A DNA stretch of 64,000 nt from Streptomyces avermitilis MA-4680 = NBRC 14893 (GCF_000009765.2 NC_003155.5:3348001-3412000), one strand, 5' to 3'. Counted from the first letter of the stretch, positions 11,884 through 21,004 are shown. Numbers and translations: made by a program. The notes: a model not told the origin generated them from the letters alone.

Positions 11884-12825
11884 TTACGCACCCGTGGTGA
11901 GAACCAGGTTGTCCAGCGGTTCTCCGCGCGCGAAACGGTTCAGCTGCGCCACCAGGAGCCGCTTGGCGCGCGGCAGGAACGCGGAGGTGGGGCCGCCGGT
12001 GTGGGGGCTGATGAGCACCCCCGGCGCATGCCACAACGGGTGCCCCGCCGGCAGCGGTTCGGGGTCGGTGACGTCAAGTGCCGCCTGGATGCGGCCGCTC
12101 TCCAGCTCGGTCAGCAGCGCCTCGGTGTCGACGACGCCCCCGCGGGCGACGTTGACCAGCAGCGCACCGTCCTTCATCCGGGCCAGGAAGTCCGCGTTGA
12201 CCAGGCCTTTCGTCTGTTCTGTGAGGGGCGTGACGACCACCACCACATCGGCGTCCAAAAGAAGTTCAGGCAATCGGGAGATGGGATGCACGGGGCCGCG
12301 CGCCGTCTCGCGTCCCGAGCGCGCGACGCGCGCCACCCGCGCGAGCTCGAACGGCGCGAGCCGGTCCTCGATCGCGCTGCCGACCGAGCCGTACCCGACG
12401 ATCAGAACGGACTTGTCGGCGAGCGCCGGACGGAACCCGGAGCGCCACTCCTCCCGGTCCTGTCCCCGTACGAAGTCGGGGATGCCCCGGAGGGAGGCGA
12501 GGATCAGCGTCAGTGTGAGCTCCGCGGTGCTGGCGTCGTGCACCCCACGCGCGTTGCACAGCTGCACGCCCTCGGGCAGCAGTCCGAGGCCGGGCTGGAT
12601 GTGGTCGATGCCGGCGGAGAGCGTCTGTACGACGCGTACGGACGTCATCTCCGGCAGGGGGCGCAGCGCGATCTCGGCGCCCTTCATGTAGGGCACGACA
12701 TAGAACGCGCAGTCGGCGGGGTCCGCGGGGAACTCCTTGCCGCCGTCCCAGAAGCGGTAGGTGAGGTCCTCGGGGAGGCCGTCGATCTCCTCCGCGCGAA
12801 GCGGGAGCCATACGTCGGAAGTCAT
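11884..12825 (-). CDS. D-isomer-specific 2-hydroxyacid dehydrogenase
   Basis: A 313-residue NAD(P)-dependent oxidoreductase of the SerA/glyoxylate reductase family. It has the Rossmann motif VGYGSVGSAIEDRL in the middle and the catalytic triad region: Arg in NVARGGVVD, Glu in DVTDPEPLP, and His in SPHTGG. There is no ACT domain, unlike serA in this window, so a small hydroxyacid or ketoacid (glyoxylate, hydroxypyruvate or similar) is the likely substrate. The start is the ATG at 12825 (MTSDVWLPL), with no good ribosome-binding site. It is divergent from the aldo/keto reductase, with a 75-bp gap holding a weak GGCACC/GGTGCC inverted repeat. Exact substrate unknown. Confidence 0.9.
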   Translation of the reverse strand: MTSDVWLPLRAEEIDGLPEDLTYRFWDGGKEFPADPADCAFYVVPYMKGAEIALRPLPEMTSVRVVQTLSAGIDHIQPGLGLLPEGVQLCNARGVHDASTAELTLTLILASLRGIPDFVRGQDREEWRSGFRPALADKSVLIVGYGSVGSAIEDRLAPFELARVARVARSGRETARGPVHPISRLPELLLDADVVVVVTPLTEQTKGLVNADFLARMKDGALLVNVARGGVVDTEALLTELESGRIQAALDVTDPEPLPAGHPLWHAPGVLISPHTGGPTSAFLPRAKRLLVAQLNRFARGEPLDNLVLTTGA

Positions 12826-12900
12826 GGTCAGGAGGCTATGCGAAGCGTCCGGCACCGCATTGGTTAGTTTGGGGTGCCAGGAGAGGGAGGGTTCGGCCAC

Positions 12901-13899
12901 GTGGAGCGCAGGACTATCGGCGCGGCGACGCTCGATGTGGGGGCCGTCGGACTCGGATGCATGCCGATGAACTGGGCGTACACCGGTTCGCGGCAGCGGG
13001 GCGACGAGTCGCTGCGGACCGTGCACCGGGCGCTCGACGTGGGCGTGACGCTGCTCGACACCGCCGACATGTACGGCCCGTTCACCAATGAGCTGCTGGT
13101 GGGGCGGGTGCTGAAGGAGCGCCGCTCCGAGGCCTTCGTGTCGACCAAGGTGGGCCTGCTGGTGGGCGACCAGCACATCGTGGCCAATGGGCGCCCCGGC
13201 TATGTGAAGCGGGCGTGCGACGCCTCGCTGCGCCGCCTCCAGACGGACGTGATCGACCTCTACCAGCTGCACCGCGCGGACCCGGAGATTCCGGTCGAGG
13301 AGACATGGGGTGCGATGGCGGACCTCGTCCGGGCCGGGAAGGTACGGGCGTTGGGGCTGTGCGCGGTGGGCGCGCGTTCCGCCCGCCGCTCCGGGGCACG
13401 GCTGCACGACGCCACGATCCGGCAGCTGGAGCGGGTGCAGCAGGTGTTCCCGGTGAGCGCGGTGGAGGCCGAGCTGTCGGTGTGGTCGAAGGAGGCACTG
13501 GACGCGCTGCTGCCGTGGTGCGCGGCGCGCGGGGTCGGCCTGCTGGCCGCGATGCCGCTCGGCAACGGCTTCCTGACCGGCACGCTCACGCCCGGCGAGG
13601 GCTTCGAGCCGGACGACCTGCGGGCCCGGCACCCCCGCTTCACGGCGGAGATGATGGCCGCGAACCAGCCGATCGTGGTGGGCCTTCGGCGCATCGCCCG
13701 GCGGCACGGGGACGAGGTCACACCCGCGCAGGTGGCGCTGGCGTGGCTGCTGGCGCAGGGCCCGCACGTGGTGCCGGTGCCGGGGGCGAAGCGGGCACGG
13801 TGGGTGGCCGAGAACGCGACCGCGGCCGGGCTGCGCCTGACGGCAAGGGACCTGGCGGACGTGGCGGCCCTGCCCGCGGCACGGGGGTCCTGGGACTGA
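12901..13899 (+). CDS. aldo/keto reductase
   Basis: A 332-residue NADPH-dependent (beta/alpha)8-barrel oxidoreductase. The start is the GTG at 12901 (VERRTIGAATL), with GGAGGG about 9 nt upstream. Catalytic residues of the family are visible: Asp in LLDTADMYG, the Tyr of DMYG, Lys in STKVG, and His in LYQLHRAD. The C-terminal cofactor-binding segment reads VVPVPGAKRARWVAENATAAGL. It belongs to the AKR13-like (YakC/IolS-type) group acting on small aldehydes; the substrate is unknown. It is divergent from the hydroxyacid dehydrogenase, so shared control is possible. Confidence 0.92.
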   Translation: MERRTIGAATLDVGAVGLGCMPMNWAYTGSRQRGDESLRTVHRALDVGVTLLDTADMYGPFTNELLVGRVLKERRSEAFVSTKVGLLVGDQHIVANGRPGYVKRACDASLRRLQTDVIDLYQLHRADPEIPVEETWGAMADLVRAGKVRALGLCAVGARSARRSGARLHDATIRQLERVQQVFPVSAVEAELSVWSKEALDALLPWCAARGVGLLAAMPLGNGFLTGTLTPGEGFEPDDLRARHPRFTAEMMAANQPIVVGLRRIARRHGDEVTPAQVALAWLLAQGPHVVPVPGAKRARWVAENATAAGLRLTARDLADVAALPAARGSWD

Positions 13900-14168
13900 G
13901 TGCGGGTCCGCGGCCCGGGTGCCGGGGCCGACGGGTCCGCGACGCGGGGGCCCGGAACGGAATGGTGGGGGCCGGCCGCCTGGGACTCGGATCCGGCCGC
14001 CTCGGGCGCGACCGGCCCGGTGCGGAGCGGCATGATCCGGCCGCCTCGGACGCGGCGGGCCGGGGCCCGGCCGTGGTGGGTTCCGGGATTCGGGGCCGGC
14101 GATCGGGAACCCAGGAGGCGCGTGCGGTGTAAGACAGGTAGAAGCCCCACGTCGAAGGGACCACGATC

Positions 14169-15332
14169 GTGCAACGTCGAGCTGCGGCGGCCGTACTGGC
14201 CGCGGCCTCCCTCCTGCTGGCGTCCGGCTGTTCCTCCGGCGACGGAGGAACCCCGGGCGCGGACAGGAGCACCTCACCGGGCCGTACGGCGCCGGGGTCG
14301 TCGTCCTCCGGGAAGACGGCGGAGGCAACCCCGCCCGCGAAGGGCTCGGTGAAGGTGGTGCGCACGGTCGCCCAGGGTCTGAAGACCCCCTGGGGCCTCG
14401 CCCCGCTGCCCGACGGCGATCTGCTCGTCACCTCCCGGGACGACGGGACGATCACGCGGATCGACGAGAAGACCGGCAAGAAGACGGAGTTGGGCTCGGT
14501 GCCGGGCGTCTCCGCCGCCGGCGAGGGCGGCCTCCTGGGCATCGCCCTCTCCCCGTCGTACGCCTCGGACCACATGATCTACGCGTACTTCACGACGGCG
14601 TCGGACAACCGCATCGCCCGCCTGCTGCACGAGGAGCACAAGCCGTCGGGCGAGCAGCTGGGGGCACCGGACACGGTCTTCAAGGGCATCCCCAAGGGGT
14701 TCATCCACAACGGTGGCCGGATCGCGTTCGGCCCGGACAACATGCTCTACGCGGGCACGGGTGAGTCGGGCAACCGCGGCCTGGCCCAGGACAAGAAGTC
14801 CCTGGGCGGAAAGATCCTCCGCATGACGCCGGAGGGCGAACCGGCGCCCGGCAACCCCTTCGGTGACTCGGTCGTGTACTCGTACGGCCACCGCAATGTC
14901 CAGGGCCTGGCCTGGGACGACAAACAACGCCTGTTCGCCGCGGAGTTCGGCCAGGACACATGGGACGAGCTGAACGCGATCAAGCCGGGCGGCAACTACG
15001 GCTGGCCGGACGCCGAGGGCAGGTCAGGCGACGCGAAGTACCGCGACCCGATAGCCCAGTGGCACACCGCCGAGGCCTCCCCCAGCGGCATCGCCTACGC
15101 CGAGGGCTCCCTCTGGATGGCGGGCCTGCGCGGTCAGCGCCTGTGGCGGGTCCCGCTGAAGGGCACCGAGGCCTCGGCGGCCCCCCAGGCCTTCCTGAAG
15201 GGCACCTACGGCCGACTGCGCACGGTGGTCCCGGCGGGCGACGGCAAGCTGTGGGTGACGACGAGCGAGACGGACGGCCGGGGCACACCGGGGAAGGGGG
15301 ACGACCGGATCCTGGAGCTGCAGGTGACGTAG
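14169..15332 (+). CDS. PQQ-dependent sugar dehydrogenase family lipoprotein
   Basis: A 387-residue lipoprotein of the glucose/sorbosone dehydrogenase (Gdh/YliI-type) six-bladed beta-propeller family. It starts at GTG 14169 with a signal peptide and lipobox LASGC (Cys21), then a Ser/Gly/Pro linker to about residue 55. Propeller features include TPWGLAPLPDGDLLVTSRD, GEGGLLGIALSP, NGGRIAFGPDNMLYAGTGE and YSYGHRNVQGLAWD. It should be anchored outside the membrane and oxidise sugars with PQQ, or act as a soluble aldose dehydrogenase. Many Streptomyces lack obvious PQQ synthesis, so the cofactor is uncertain. The preceding 13900-14168 gap is GC-rich with no convincing gene. Confidence 0.9.
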   Translation: MQRRAAAAVLAAASLLLASGCSSGDGGTPGADRSTSPGRTAPGSSSSGKTAEATPPAKGSVKVVRTVAQGLKTPWGLAPLPDGDLLVTSRDDGTITRIDEKTGKKTELGSVPGVSAAGEGGLLGIALSPSYASDHMIYAYFTTASDNRIARLLHEEHKPSGEQLGAPDTVFKGIPKGFIHNGGRIAFGPDNMLYAGTGESGNRGLAQDKKSLGGKILRMTPEGEPAPGNPFGDSVVYSYGHRNVQGLAWDDKQRLFAAEFGQDTWDELNAIKPGGNYGWPDAEGRSGDAKYRDPIAQWHTAEASPSGIAYAEGSLWMAGLRGQRLWRVPLKGTEASAAPQAFLKGTYGRLRTVVPAGDGKLWVTTSETDGRGTPGKGDDRILELQVT

Positions 15333-15348
15333 GAAAGGCTCGCGGGCC

Positions 15349-15579
15349 TCAGTCCTCACCGGGCTCCGGGGCGGCGGCGGGCTCCGGGGCCGCGGGCGGC
15401 TCCGGAGCCGCGGGGGGCTGCTTCGGCGGGCGTACGACGACCTTGCCCGAGGACAGGTCTATGGGCCCTCTTCCGGGGTCGCCGTCGTTCACATCCGTTC
15501 GGCTGAGTTCCAGGCGCTTTCTCTCGTCATTGGTGTGCTTACGGCCTGGTGCGAAGAGTTCCTCGAACATGTTGAACAC
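15349..15579 (-). CDS. small DUF6191-like protein
   Basis: A 76-residue protein (VFNMFEELFAPGRKHTNDERKRLELSRTD...), starting at the GTG at 15579 or the ATG at 15570; GGGAGG lies just upstream of the GTG. The N-terminal 50 residues match, by memory, the small actinobacterial DUF6191 family (MFEELFAPGRKH, then GDPGRGPIDL). The C-terminus is a Pro/Ala/Glu tail of repeated APEPPAAPEP units, probably unstructured. Function unknown. It lies just downstream of the large LuxR regulator on the same strand and converges on the sugar dehydrogenase. Confidence 0.75.
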   Translation of the reverse strand: MFNMFEELFAPGRKHTNDERKRLELSRTDVNDGDPGRGPIDLSSGKVVVRPPKQPPAAPEPPAAPEPAAAPEPGED

Positions 15580-15617
15580 AGGGCCTCCCTCGGCCGGGAT
15601 CCGTTCCAGCGTATGTC

Positions 15618-18600
15618 TCACCCCGCCGCCGGGGCAGCGGGTGCCTCGGGCGGGAACAACCGCATCCGATGCGCCAGCGCCGCCGCCTCCCCCCGCCCCG
15701 CGACGCCCAGCTTGGCCAGGATGTTGGAGACGTGGACACTCGCCGTCTTGGGGGAGATGAACAGTTTCTCGGCGATCTGGCGGTTGCTGCGGCCGGCGGC
15801 GACCAGGCGCAGCACGTCGCGCTCCCGGCTGGTCAGCCCGAGCGCCTCGGCCGGGTCGGCGGGCGGGCTCTGCCGCGTCGTCCCGGACAGGGTGAGCCGG
15901 GCGCGCTGGGCGAGCAGGGCGACCGATTCGGCGAGCGGGCGGGCGCCGAGGTGGTCGGCCACCGCCCCGGCCAGGCGCAGCAGTTCCGTGGCGCGGGCGC
16001 GGGCGTCGTCGTCCGCGCCGGAGGCCAGCAGGGACTCGGCGAGGCGGTGGCGGACGCGGGCGAGGTCGTAGGGGCGCTCCAGCGGTTCGAAGGCGGTGAC
16101 CGTCTCGGACCAGTCCCGTGGGGTCCCGGCGCCCTCGGCGCGCAGCAGCTCGGCGCGCAGCCAGTGCCCGTAGGCCTGCCAGACGGGCACGTTCGTGGCG
16201 AGTGTCTTGGCGGCCTTGTGGATGTCTTCGAGAACCTCGCCACGCCCCGGCTCGGCGCCGGGCAGGCCGAGGGCGTCCGCCTCCGCGGTGGCGGCGGCCA
16301 GCAGCAGCGGCCAGCCGTAGCGCTGGGTTCCGGGCGGGAAGCCGGTGTCCAGCGCGGCGGCGAGTTCGGCCCGGGCATCCAGGAGGCGGCCCTCCGCCGC
16401 GGCGACGCCGATCGCGATGCGGCCGAGCGGCAGGGCGTGCTGGGGCATGGTGTCGTGGGTGCCGAAGTGTTCGCGGGCGGCGGTCAGTTGGCGGCGGGCC
16501 ACGGTCAGGTCGCCGCGGGAGAGGGCGAAATGGGCGTGCAGCGTGGCGTGGAAGCCGCGGCGTTTTGCGCTCTGGCCGACGCGCTCCGAGCTGATCGCGG
16601 CTTCACCGGCCTCGTCCCAGCGACCGAGGGAGTGCAGGGATTCGGCGAGGTTGCCCCACACCAGGGCCTCGATGTCCAGCAGACCGAGCCGCCTGGCGAG
16701 GCCGACGCCTTCCTTGAGGACGCGGACGGCTTCCTGGGAGCGGCCGATGCCTTCCAGGTGGGACGGCAGGTTCACATGGAGGCGGCCCAGCACGGCGGCG
16801 TCGCCGAGCGCCTTTGCCTGTTCCTTGACCTCGTGCAGCTCGGTGAGCCCCGCCTCGATGTCGCCCGCTTCGACGAGGAGCCCGCCCAGGGTGAGCCGCG
16901 CGTTCAGCTCGATGTCCCGGGCGCCCACCATGCGCGCGTACTCCACGGCGCGCTCGGCGGCCATGAGCGCGTCGGGTCCCGGCTCGTGCACCATCGACCA
17001 GTTGGCGACGGTGGCGAGCACCTCGGCGTGCACCTCCGAGGGCGGTAGGCCCCGGACCAGTTCCTGGGCGGTGGCCAGCTCCTTCCAGCCGTCGCCGCGG
17101 GCCGTGGTCTGCACCAGCCGGGAACGCTGGGCCCAGAACCAGGCGGCGCGAAGGGGGTCCCCACGGCCCGAGCCGGACGGCGAGTTCGGGTGGTGATCGT
17201 CCTCGTCCTCCAGGAGGCGCAGGGCCCGCCTGGTGATCTTCAGCGCGCGTTCGCGTTCCCCGCACAGGCGGCCCGCGACGGCGGCCTCGGCCATCAGGTC
17301 GAGGTAGCGCAGGGGGGTGGTGGCCGGGTCGCAGCCGCAGGGCGGATAGACCTCGGCGTAGTCGACGGGGCGCAGGCCGGCCCGTATCGAGTCGGGGGCC
17401 AACTCCCACAGCTCCATCGCCCGCTCCAGGAGCCGCAGTTGCTCGGCGTGTGCGTGCCGGCAGCGGGCCTCGACGGAGGCGTCGAGGACGGCGGGCAGCG
17501 CCTTGGCCGCGTCGTGGGCGTGGTACCAGTAGCTGGCCAGGCGAGCGGCGCGCTCGTCGGCCGGTACGAGTGCGGGATCGGCCTCCAGGGCCTCGGCGTA
17601 ACGCCTGTTGAGGCGGGAGCGCTCGCCGGGCAGCAGGTCGTCGCTGACGGCCTCGCGGACCAGGGAGTGGCGGAAGCGGTAGCCGTCGCCGCCGGGTGCG
17701 GCGATGAGGATGTTGGCGCCGACGGCGGCACGCAGCGCCTCGATGAGGTCGTCCTCGGCGAGCCGGGCCACGGCGGCCAGCAGCCGGTACTCGACGGTGG
17801 AACCGCCCTCGGCGACGATCCGGGCGACCCGCTGCGAGCTCTCGGGCAGCCCCTCGACGCGTACGAGGAGGAGGTCGCGGAGGGAGTCGGTGAGGCCGGT
17901 GCAGCAGCCCTCGTGGGCGGCGACGGCGAGTTCCTCCACGAAGAAGGCGTTGCCGTCGGAGCGTTCGAAGATGTCGTCGACCTGGGCGGGGTCGGGTTCC
18001 GCGGCGAGGATGCCGGCGATCTGGCGGCCGACCTCGGTGCGGTTGAAACGGGCGAGTTCGATGCGGCGGACGGTGCGCAGGCGGTCGAGTTCGGCCAGGA
18101 GGGGGCGCAGGGGGTGGCGGCGGTGGATGTCGTCTGCGCGGTAGGTGGCGACGACGGCCAGGCGGCCGCTGCGCAGGGTGCGGAAGAGGTAGGCGAGGAG
18201 ATGGCGGGTGGAGGCGTCGGCCCAGTGCAGGTCCTCCAGGAGGACGACCACCGTGCGGTCGGCGGCGAGGCGCTCCAGGAGGCGGGCGGTGAGTTCGAAG
18301 AGGCGGGCCGTTCCCTCCTCGTCGTCCCGGGGGCCGCGCCTGGCCTCGCCCAGCTCGGGCAGCAGGCGGGCCAGCTCCGCCTCCTGGCCCGCGGCCGCGG
18401 CGGCGAGTTCGTCCGGGAGCTGTCTGCGCAGGGCGCGCAGGGCGGTGGAGAACGGGGCGAACGGCAGCCCGTCGGCGCCGATCTCGACGCAGCCGCCGAC
18501 CGCCACGACGGCGCCGGTACGGCCGGCCGCGGTGGCGAACTCCTCGATCAGCCGTGTCTTGCCGACCCCGGCCTCACCGCCGAGCAGCAACGCCTGCGGC

Positions 18601-19091
18601 TCGCCCGCGGCGGCACGGGTGAGCGCGTCGGCGAGTGCGCCCAACTCTGCGGCGCGGCCGACGAACACGGGACTGACGGACCTGGTCTCCACGGTCCCGA
18701 GCATCGCACGGGGGTCGGACAACGGGGCAGCGAATATCGGCGGGCGGGCGGCAACGGCCGGTGCGCCACCGACACCGAGGCCGGCGAGGACGGCGGACGC
18801 GTCGCCGATGCCGACGACGGCAGACGCGCCACCGGTGCCGACGACGGCAGACGCGTCGATGCCGGCGGCGGCCCGGACGGCCGGCACCGACATCGACGGG
18901 GCGGTGTCCCCCGACGGCGCCCCCGCCCGGGACCGGCCGACCCCCGTACGGCCGGTCCCCCTGCGGCTGTCCTCCCGGGACCCGCCGGTCCCGGTACGGC
19001 CGTCCTCCCGAGGTCGGCCGATCCCCGTACGGCCGTCCTCTCGGAGCCCCGGGCCCGCGCCGCCCGGCGGCTCCCCCGCGCTCGTGTTCAC
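15618..19091 (-). CDS. large LuxR-family (LAL-type) ATPase transcriptional regulator
   Basis: A regulator of up to 1157 residues. Domains: N-terminal AAA ATPase with Walker A GGEAGVGKT (residues 171-179) and Walker B VVVLLEDLHWAD, then a long TPR-like helical middle, and a C-terminal LuxR HTH (LTSRERDVLRLVAAG...KTASVHVSNILAKL) in the last 80 residues. The GTG at 19091 overlaps the stop of the small upstream gene by GTGA, which favours translational coupling and this start. However, residues 1-129 are low complexity (repeats of REDGRTG and ASAVVGIGDA type), and a later start (ATG 18704 or GTG 18692) would give a protein more like known family members. The ligand and target genes are unknown. 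Confidence 0.9.
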   Translation of the reverse strand: MNTSAGEPPGGAGPGLREDGRTGIGRPREDGRTGTGGSREDSRRGTGRTGVGRSRAGAPSGDTAPSMSVPAVRAAAGIDASAVVGTGGASAVVGIGDASAVLAGLGVGGAPAVAARPPIFAAPLSDPRAMLGTVETRSVSPVFVGRAAELGALADALTRAAAGEPQALLLGGEAGVGKTRLIEEFATAAGRTGAVVAVGGCVEIGADGLPFAPFSTALRALRRQLPDELAAAAAGQEAELARLLPELGEARRGPRDDEEGTARLFELTARLLERLAADRTVVVLLEDLHWADASTRHLLAYLFRTLRSGRLAVVATYRADDIHRRHPLRPLLAELDRLRTVRRIELARFNRTEVGRQIAGILAAEPDPAQVDDIFERSDGNAFFVEELAVAAHEGCCTGLTDSLRDLLLVRVEGLPESSQRVARIVAEGGSTVEYRLLAAVARLAEDDLIEALRAAVGANILIAAPGGDGYRFRHSLVREAVSDDLLPGERSRLNRRYAEALEADPALVPADERAARLASYWYHAHDAAKALPAVLDASVEARCRHAHAEQLRLLERAMELWELAPDSIRAGLRPVDYAEVYPPCGCDPATTPLRYLDLMAEAAVAGRLCGERERALKITRRALRLLEDEDDHHPNSPSGSGRGDPLRAAWFWAQRSRLVQTTARGDGWKELATAQELVRGLPPSEVHAEVLATVANWSMVHEPGPDALMAAERAVEYARMVGARDIELNARLTLGGLLVEAGDIEAGLTELHEVKEQAKALGDAAVLGRLHVNLPSHLEGIGRSQEAVRVLKEGVGLARRLGLLDIEALVWGNLAESLHSLGRWDEAGEAAISSERVGQSAKRRGFHATLHAHFALSRGDLTVARRQLTAAREHFGTHDTMPQHALPLGRIAIGVAAAEGRLLDARAELAAALDTGFPPGTQRYGWPLLLAAATAEADALGLPGAEPGRGEVLEDIHKAAKTLATNVPVWQAYGHWLRAELLRAEGAGTPRDWSETVTAFEPLERPYDLARVRHRLAESLLASGADDDARARATELLRLAGAVADHLGARPLAESVALLAQRARLTLSGTTRQSPPADPAEALGLTSRERDVLRLVAAGRSNRQIAEKLFISPKTASVHVSNILAKLGVAGRGEAAALAHRMRLFPPEAPAAPAAG
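18760..19062. repeat. low-complexity repeats in the 5' end of the LuxR gene
   Basis: Two blocks: 18760-18870 has repeats of a CCGACGACGGCAGACGCG type, and 18940-19062 has repeats of a CCCGTACGGCCGTCCTC type. They encode the Gly/Ala-rich and Arg/Gly/Glu-rich stretches before the ATPase domain. They may be coding or a repeated 5' leader. Confidence 0.6.
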
Positions 19092-19291
19092 GCGGCGCGG
19101 GCGAACCGCGGCCGGCGGGGACGGTTGCTATGGGACGTGGACTGTCCCTCCGTGTCGGGTTCCCCGGCGGCGGCCTTGCGGGCGTCGCGGGCGTCGCGGC
19201 GCAGGCGGAGGGCCTCGCGGACGAGACGGTGGTTCTGCGCCTCGCGGATCAGGTCGGCGGAACGGATCTGGTGGAGCTCGTACTCGAACAT
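19088..19291 (-). CDS. small basic protein coupled to the LuxR regulator
   Basis: A 67-residue protein starting at ATG 19291 (MFEYELHQIRSADLIREAQ), with GAGGGA 6 nt upstream. It is a charged, Arg/Ala-rich helix (REALRLRRDARDARKAAAG) followed by a basic tail RPRRPRFARAA. There are no Cys or membrane segments. Its TGA overlaps the GTG of the regulator downstream (GTGA), suggesting coupled translation. I recognise it only as a conserved Streptomyces small protein beside this regulator; function unknown. It could bind the regulator or nucleic acid. Confidence 0.75.
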   Translation of the reverse strand: MFEYELHQIRSADLIREAQNHRLVREALRLRRDARDARKAAAGEPDTEGQSTSHSNRPRRPRFARAA

Positions 19292-19401
19292 CTCGTGTCC
19301 CTCGTGAAGAGTCGGTTTCCGGCTTCGCTTGTTGCGATGCCTCAACTTTCGTCTCCAAGGCGGGTGTGCCACATCGGGAGAGTTCCGCATCTTGCACGCG
19401 C

Positions 19402-19452
19402 GAGGGGCCTTAGATCCGCCGTGGGTGTCCTACGGCGGACCTAAGGCCCCTC
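19402..19452 (-). terminator. long hairpin terminator
   Basis: Perfect 12-bp outer stem (GAGGGGCCTTAG at 19402-19413 with CTAAGGCCCCTC at 19441-19452) and an inner CCGCCGT/ACGGCGG stem. It lies 40 nt past the stop of the membrane-protein gene at 19493 and upstream of the small protein gene. Likely terminator for the former. Confidence 0.75.
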
Positions 19453-19492
19453 AGAACGCGCTAAGTACGTGCTCCGGCCCTGCTCGGGAGGA

Positions 19493-20104
19493 TCAACTCG
19501 CCGACGGCAGGCCCAGGATGATGTCGGTGTACTTCGCGACCGCGAGCAGCAGACCGATCACACCGAGGGCGACGCCGCCCCAGGCGACCGACTTGATCCA
19601 CGCGGGCTGCGGCTTGCCGGGGGCACCGAACGCGGGCCGGGCGAGCACCACGACGCCGACGATCAGCGCGGCGAGCGCGAACAGCCCGCCGATCAGCGCG
19701 GTCGTGGCCCAGGCATCGCCGTAGACCTCCTTGACCTGCGTGGCGACGGTCGCCGACGACGAGGTCCCCAGCTGGCCGACCAGGGTCTCGCGCGCGGCGG
19801 CCACGGTGGCGACCCAGCTGCCGGTGAGCGACACGAGGCCGAGCCCGGCGGAGACGACGGCGCCGGCGCCCTGCCCCACGCCGGAGGGGCCCTCCTGGGT
19901 GTCCCCCCGAAGGCCGTCGACCTCGTCGTCGGCCACCTCGGACTCGTCGGACTCGTCGGCCGCGGCCTCGGCGTCGGTCTTCGCCTCGGTGGCCTCGGTG
20001 GTCTCGGTGGACTTTTCGACCTTGGTGGTGTCCACCTTTGCCTCGTCGCTCTTCGCCTCGGTGCCGGTCTCTGCCCCGGCCTCGTCAACTGTCTTGGTTC
20101 CCAT
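19493..20104 (-). CDS. hypothetical membrane protein with acidic N-terminal domain
   Basis: 203 residues from ATG 20104 (MGTKTVDEAGAETG). Residues 1-75 are a very acidic, Thr/Glu/Asp/Ala-rich disordered stretch with repeats like TEATEAKTDAEAAADESDESE. Then come about three hydrophobic segments (GAVVSAGLGLVSLTGSW, ALIGGLFALAALIVGVVVLA, WGGVALGVIGLLLAVA), with a Ser/Thr-rich loop between the first two. The acidic end is probably cytoplasmic. No family recognised; conserved in Streptomyces as far as I recall. A strong hairpin follows the gene. Confidence 0.8.
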   Translation of the reverse strand: MGTKTVDEAGAETGTEAKSDEAKVDTTKVEKSTETTEATEAKTDAEAAADESDESEVADDEVDGLRGDTQEGPSGVGQGAGAVVSAGLGLVSLTGSWVATVAAARETLVGQLGTSSSATVATQVKEVYGDAWATTALIGGLFALAALIVGVVVLARPAFGAPGKPQPAWIKSVAWGGVALGVIGLLLAVAKYTDIILGLPSAS

Positions 20105-20139
20105 GTCTGGCACCGTACGGACGCTCTCTGAGAGGTTTC

Positions 20140-20715
20140 TTAATGATCGTTGTGAGTGGTACGCGCGCGTGCCGCCCGCCACTCGGGCGCGAGCACCGAC
20201 CACACCTCGGTGTCCTGGCGCACGCCCCGGTGGACGGAGTTCCCCCGAAGCACGCCGTCGCGGCTCATGCCCAGTCGCCGCGCCACCTTGATGCTCGGTT
20301 CGTTGGCGGACGACGCCCGCCACTCCACACGGTGGATGCCGCGCCCGTCAACCGCCCAGTCGATGAGCACCCGCATCGCGCGGGTGACGAGCCCCCGCCC
20401 GCTCCCGGCGGGTTCCAGCCAGCAGCCGACCTCACAGGTGCCGTTCACGGCGTCGAAGACGCGGAAGAGCACGCCGCCGACGAGCTTCCCGTCCAGCCAC
20501 AGTCCGTGCAGGCCGCCGTTGTCGGTGGCGCGTTTGTCGGCCCAGGTCCGCAGGACGGCCCGCGCGGAGTCGACGTCCGTCGCGCCCACCCCGAACGGGA
20601 TGTGCCGCGTGATGAACTCGCGCCCGCGGTCGAGGTGCGCCAGAAACTCCTCGGCGTGCCAGGGTTCCAGCGGACGCAGTTCGGCGCCGTCGTCACCCAG
20701 CGATATCGCGTACAT
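20140..20715 (-). CDS. GNAT N-acetyltransferase (RimJ/RimL-like)
   Basis: A 191-residue GNAT-fold enzyme (MYAISLGDDGAELRPLEPW). Motif A (acetyl-CoA pyrophosphate binding) is in the segment VGCWLEPAGSGRGLVTRAMRVLIDWA, followed by IHRVEWRASSANEPSIKVARRLGM, typical of RimJ/RimL enzymes that acetylate ribosomal-protein N-termini or related amines. It lies upstream of the acidic membrane protein, separated by 35 nt on the same strand, so the two may be co-transcribed. Substrate unknown. Confidence 0.88.
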   Translation of the reverse strand: MYAISLGDDGAELRPLEPWHAEEFLAHLDRGREFITRHIPFGVGATDVDSARAVLRTWADKRATDNGGLHGLWLDGKLVGGVLFRVFDAVNGTCEVGCWLEPAGSGRGLVTRAMRVLIDWAVDGRGIHRVEWRASSANEPSIKVARRLGMSRDGVLRGNSVHRGVRQDTEVWSVLAPEWRAARARTTHNDH

Positions 20716-21004
20716 CCCGCTGCCGCTCCTTCATCAGTACGTCCGCCGGCGCGTCGCCGGCGCACACGCCGTCCGCGTCGGACATGTCGGCCGCGTCAGC
20801 CCCTCGTTGTCCCCGCGTCGTCCCGGAATGGTCCCACGGGACGCGTGGGCGGCCCCGGCGTGCGCCCGGTTCGGTGCCGCGGCGCCGCAGGCACCTGTCG
20901 AGGCGGCGCGCCGGCCGCCGGTCGGCGCGCCGGGCAGATCCATGAGGGCGGGGCGCCAGGAGGGTGCGCACTCAGTCGTCCCCGTGGGGCGTCCGGGGGC
21001 ATAC
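20716..21004. other. gene-free interval upstream of the acetyltransferase
   Basis: Between the start of the acetyltransferase and the gatB terminator I find no credible gene on either strand. The open frames here are Arg/Pro-rich with no start context. It should hold the acetyltransferase promoter, which I could not identify. Confidence 0.6.

Noticed and set aside
12826..14328. Upstream extension of the 2-hydroxyacid dehydrogenase frame to 814 codons
   Set aside because: The extension runs antisense through the aldo/keto reductase; the ATG at 12825 gives the normal family length.
17190..19307. 705-codon open frame opposite the LuxR regulator
   Set aside because: Antisense shadow; Gly/Val/Ala/Asp-rich with no domain.
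20693..20971. 92-codon minus-strand frame upstream of the acetyltransferase
   Set aside because: Arg/Pro/Ala-rich, no ribosome-binding site, no similarity; likely non-coding.
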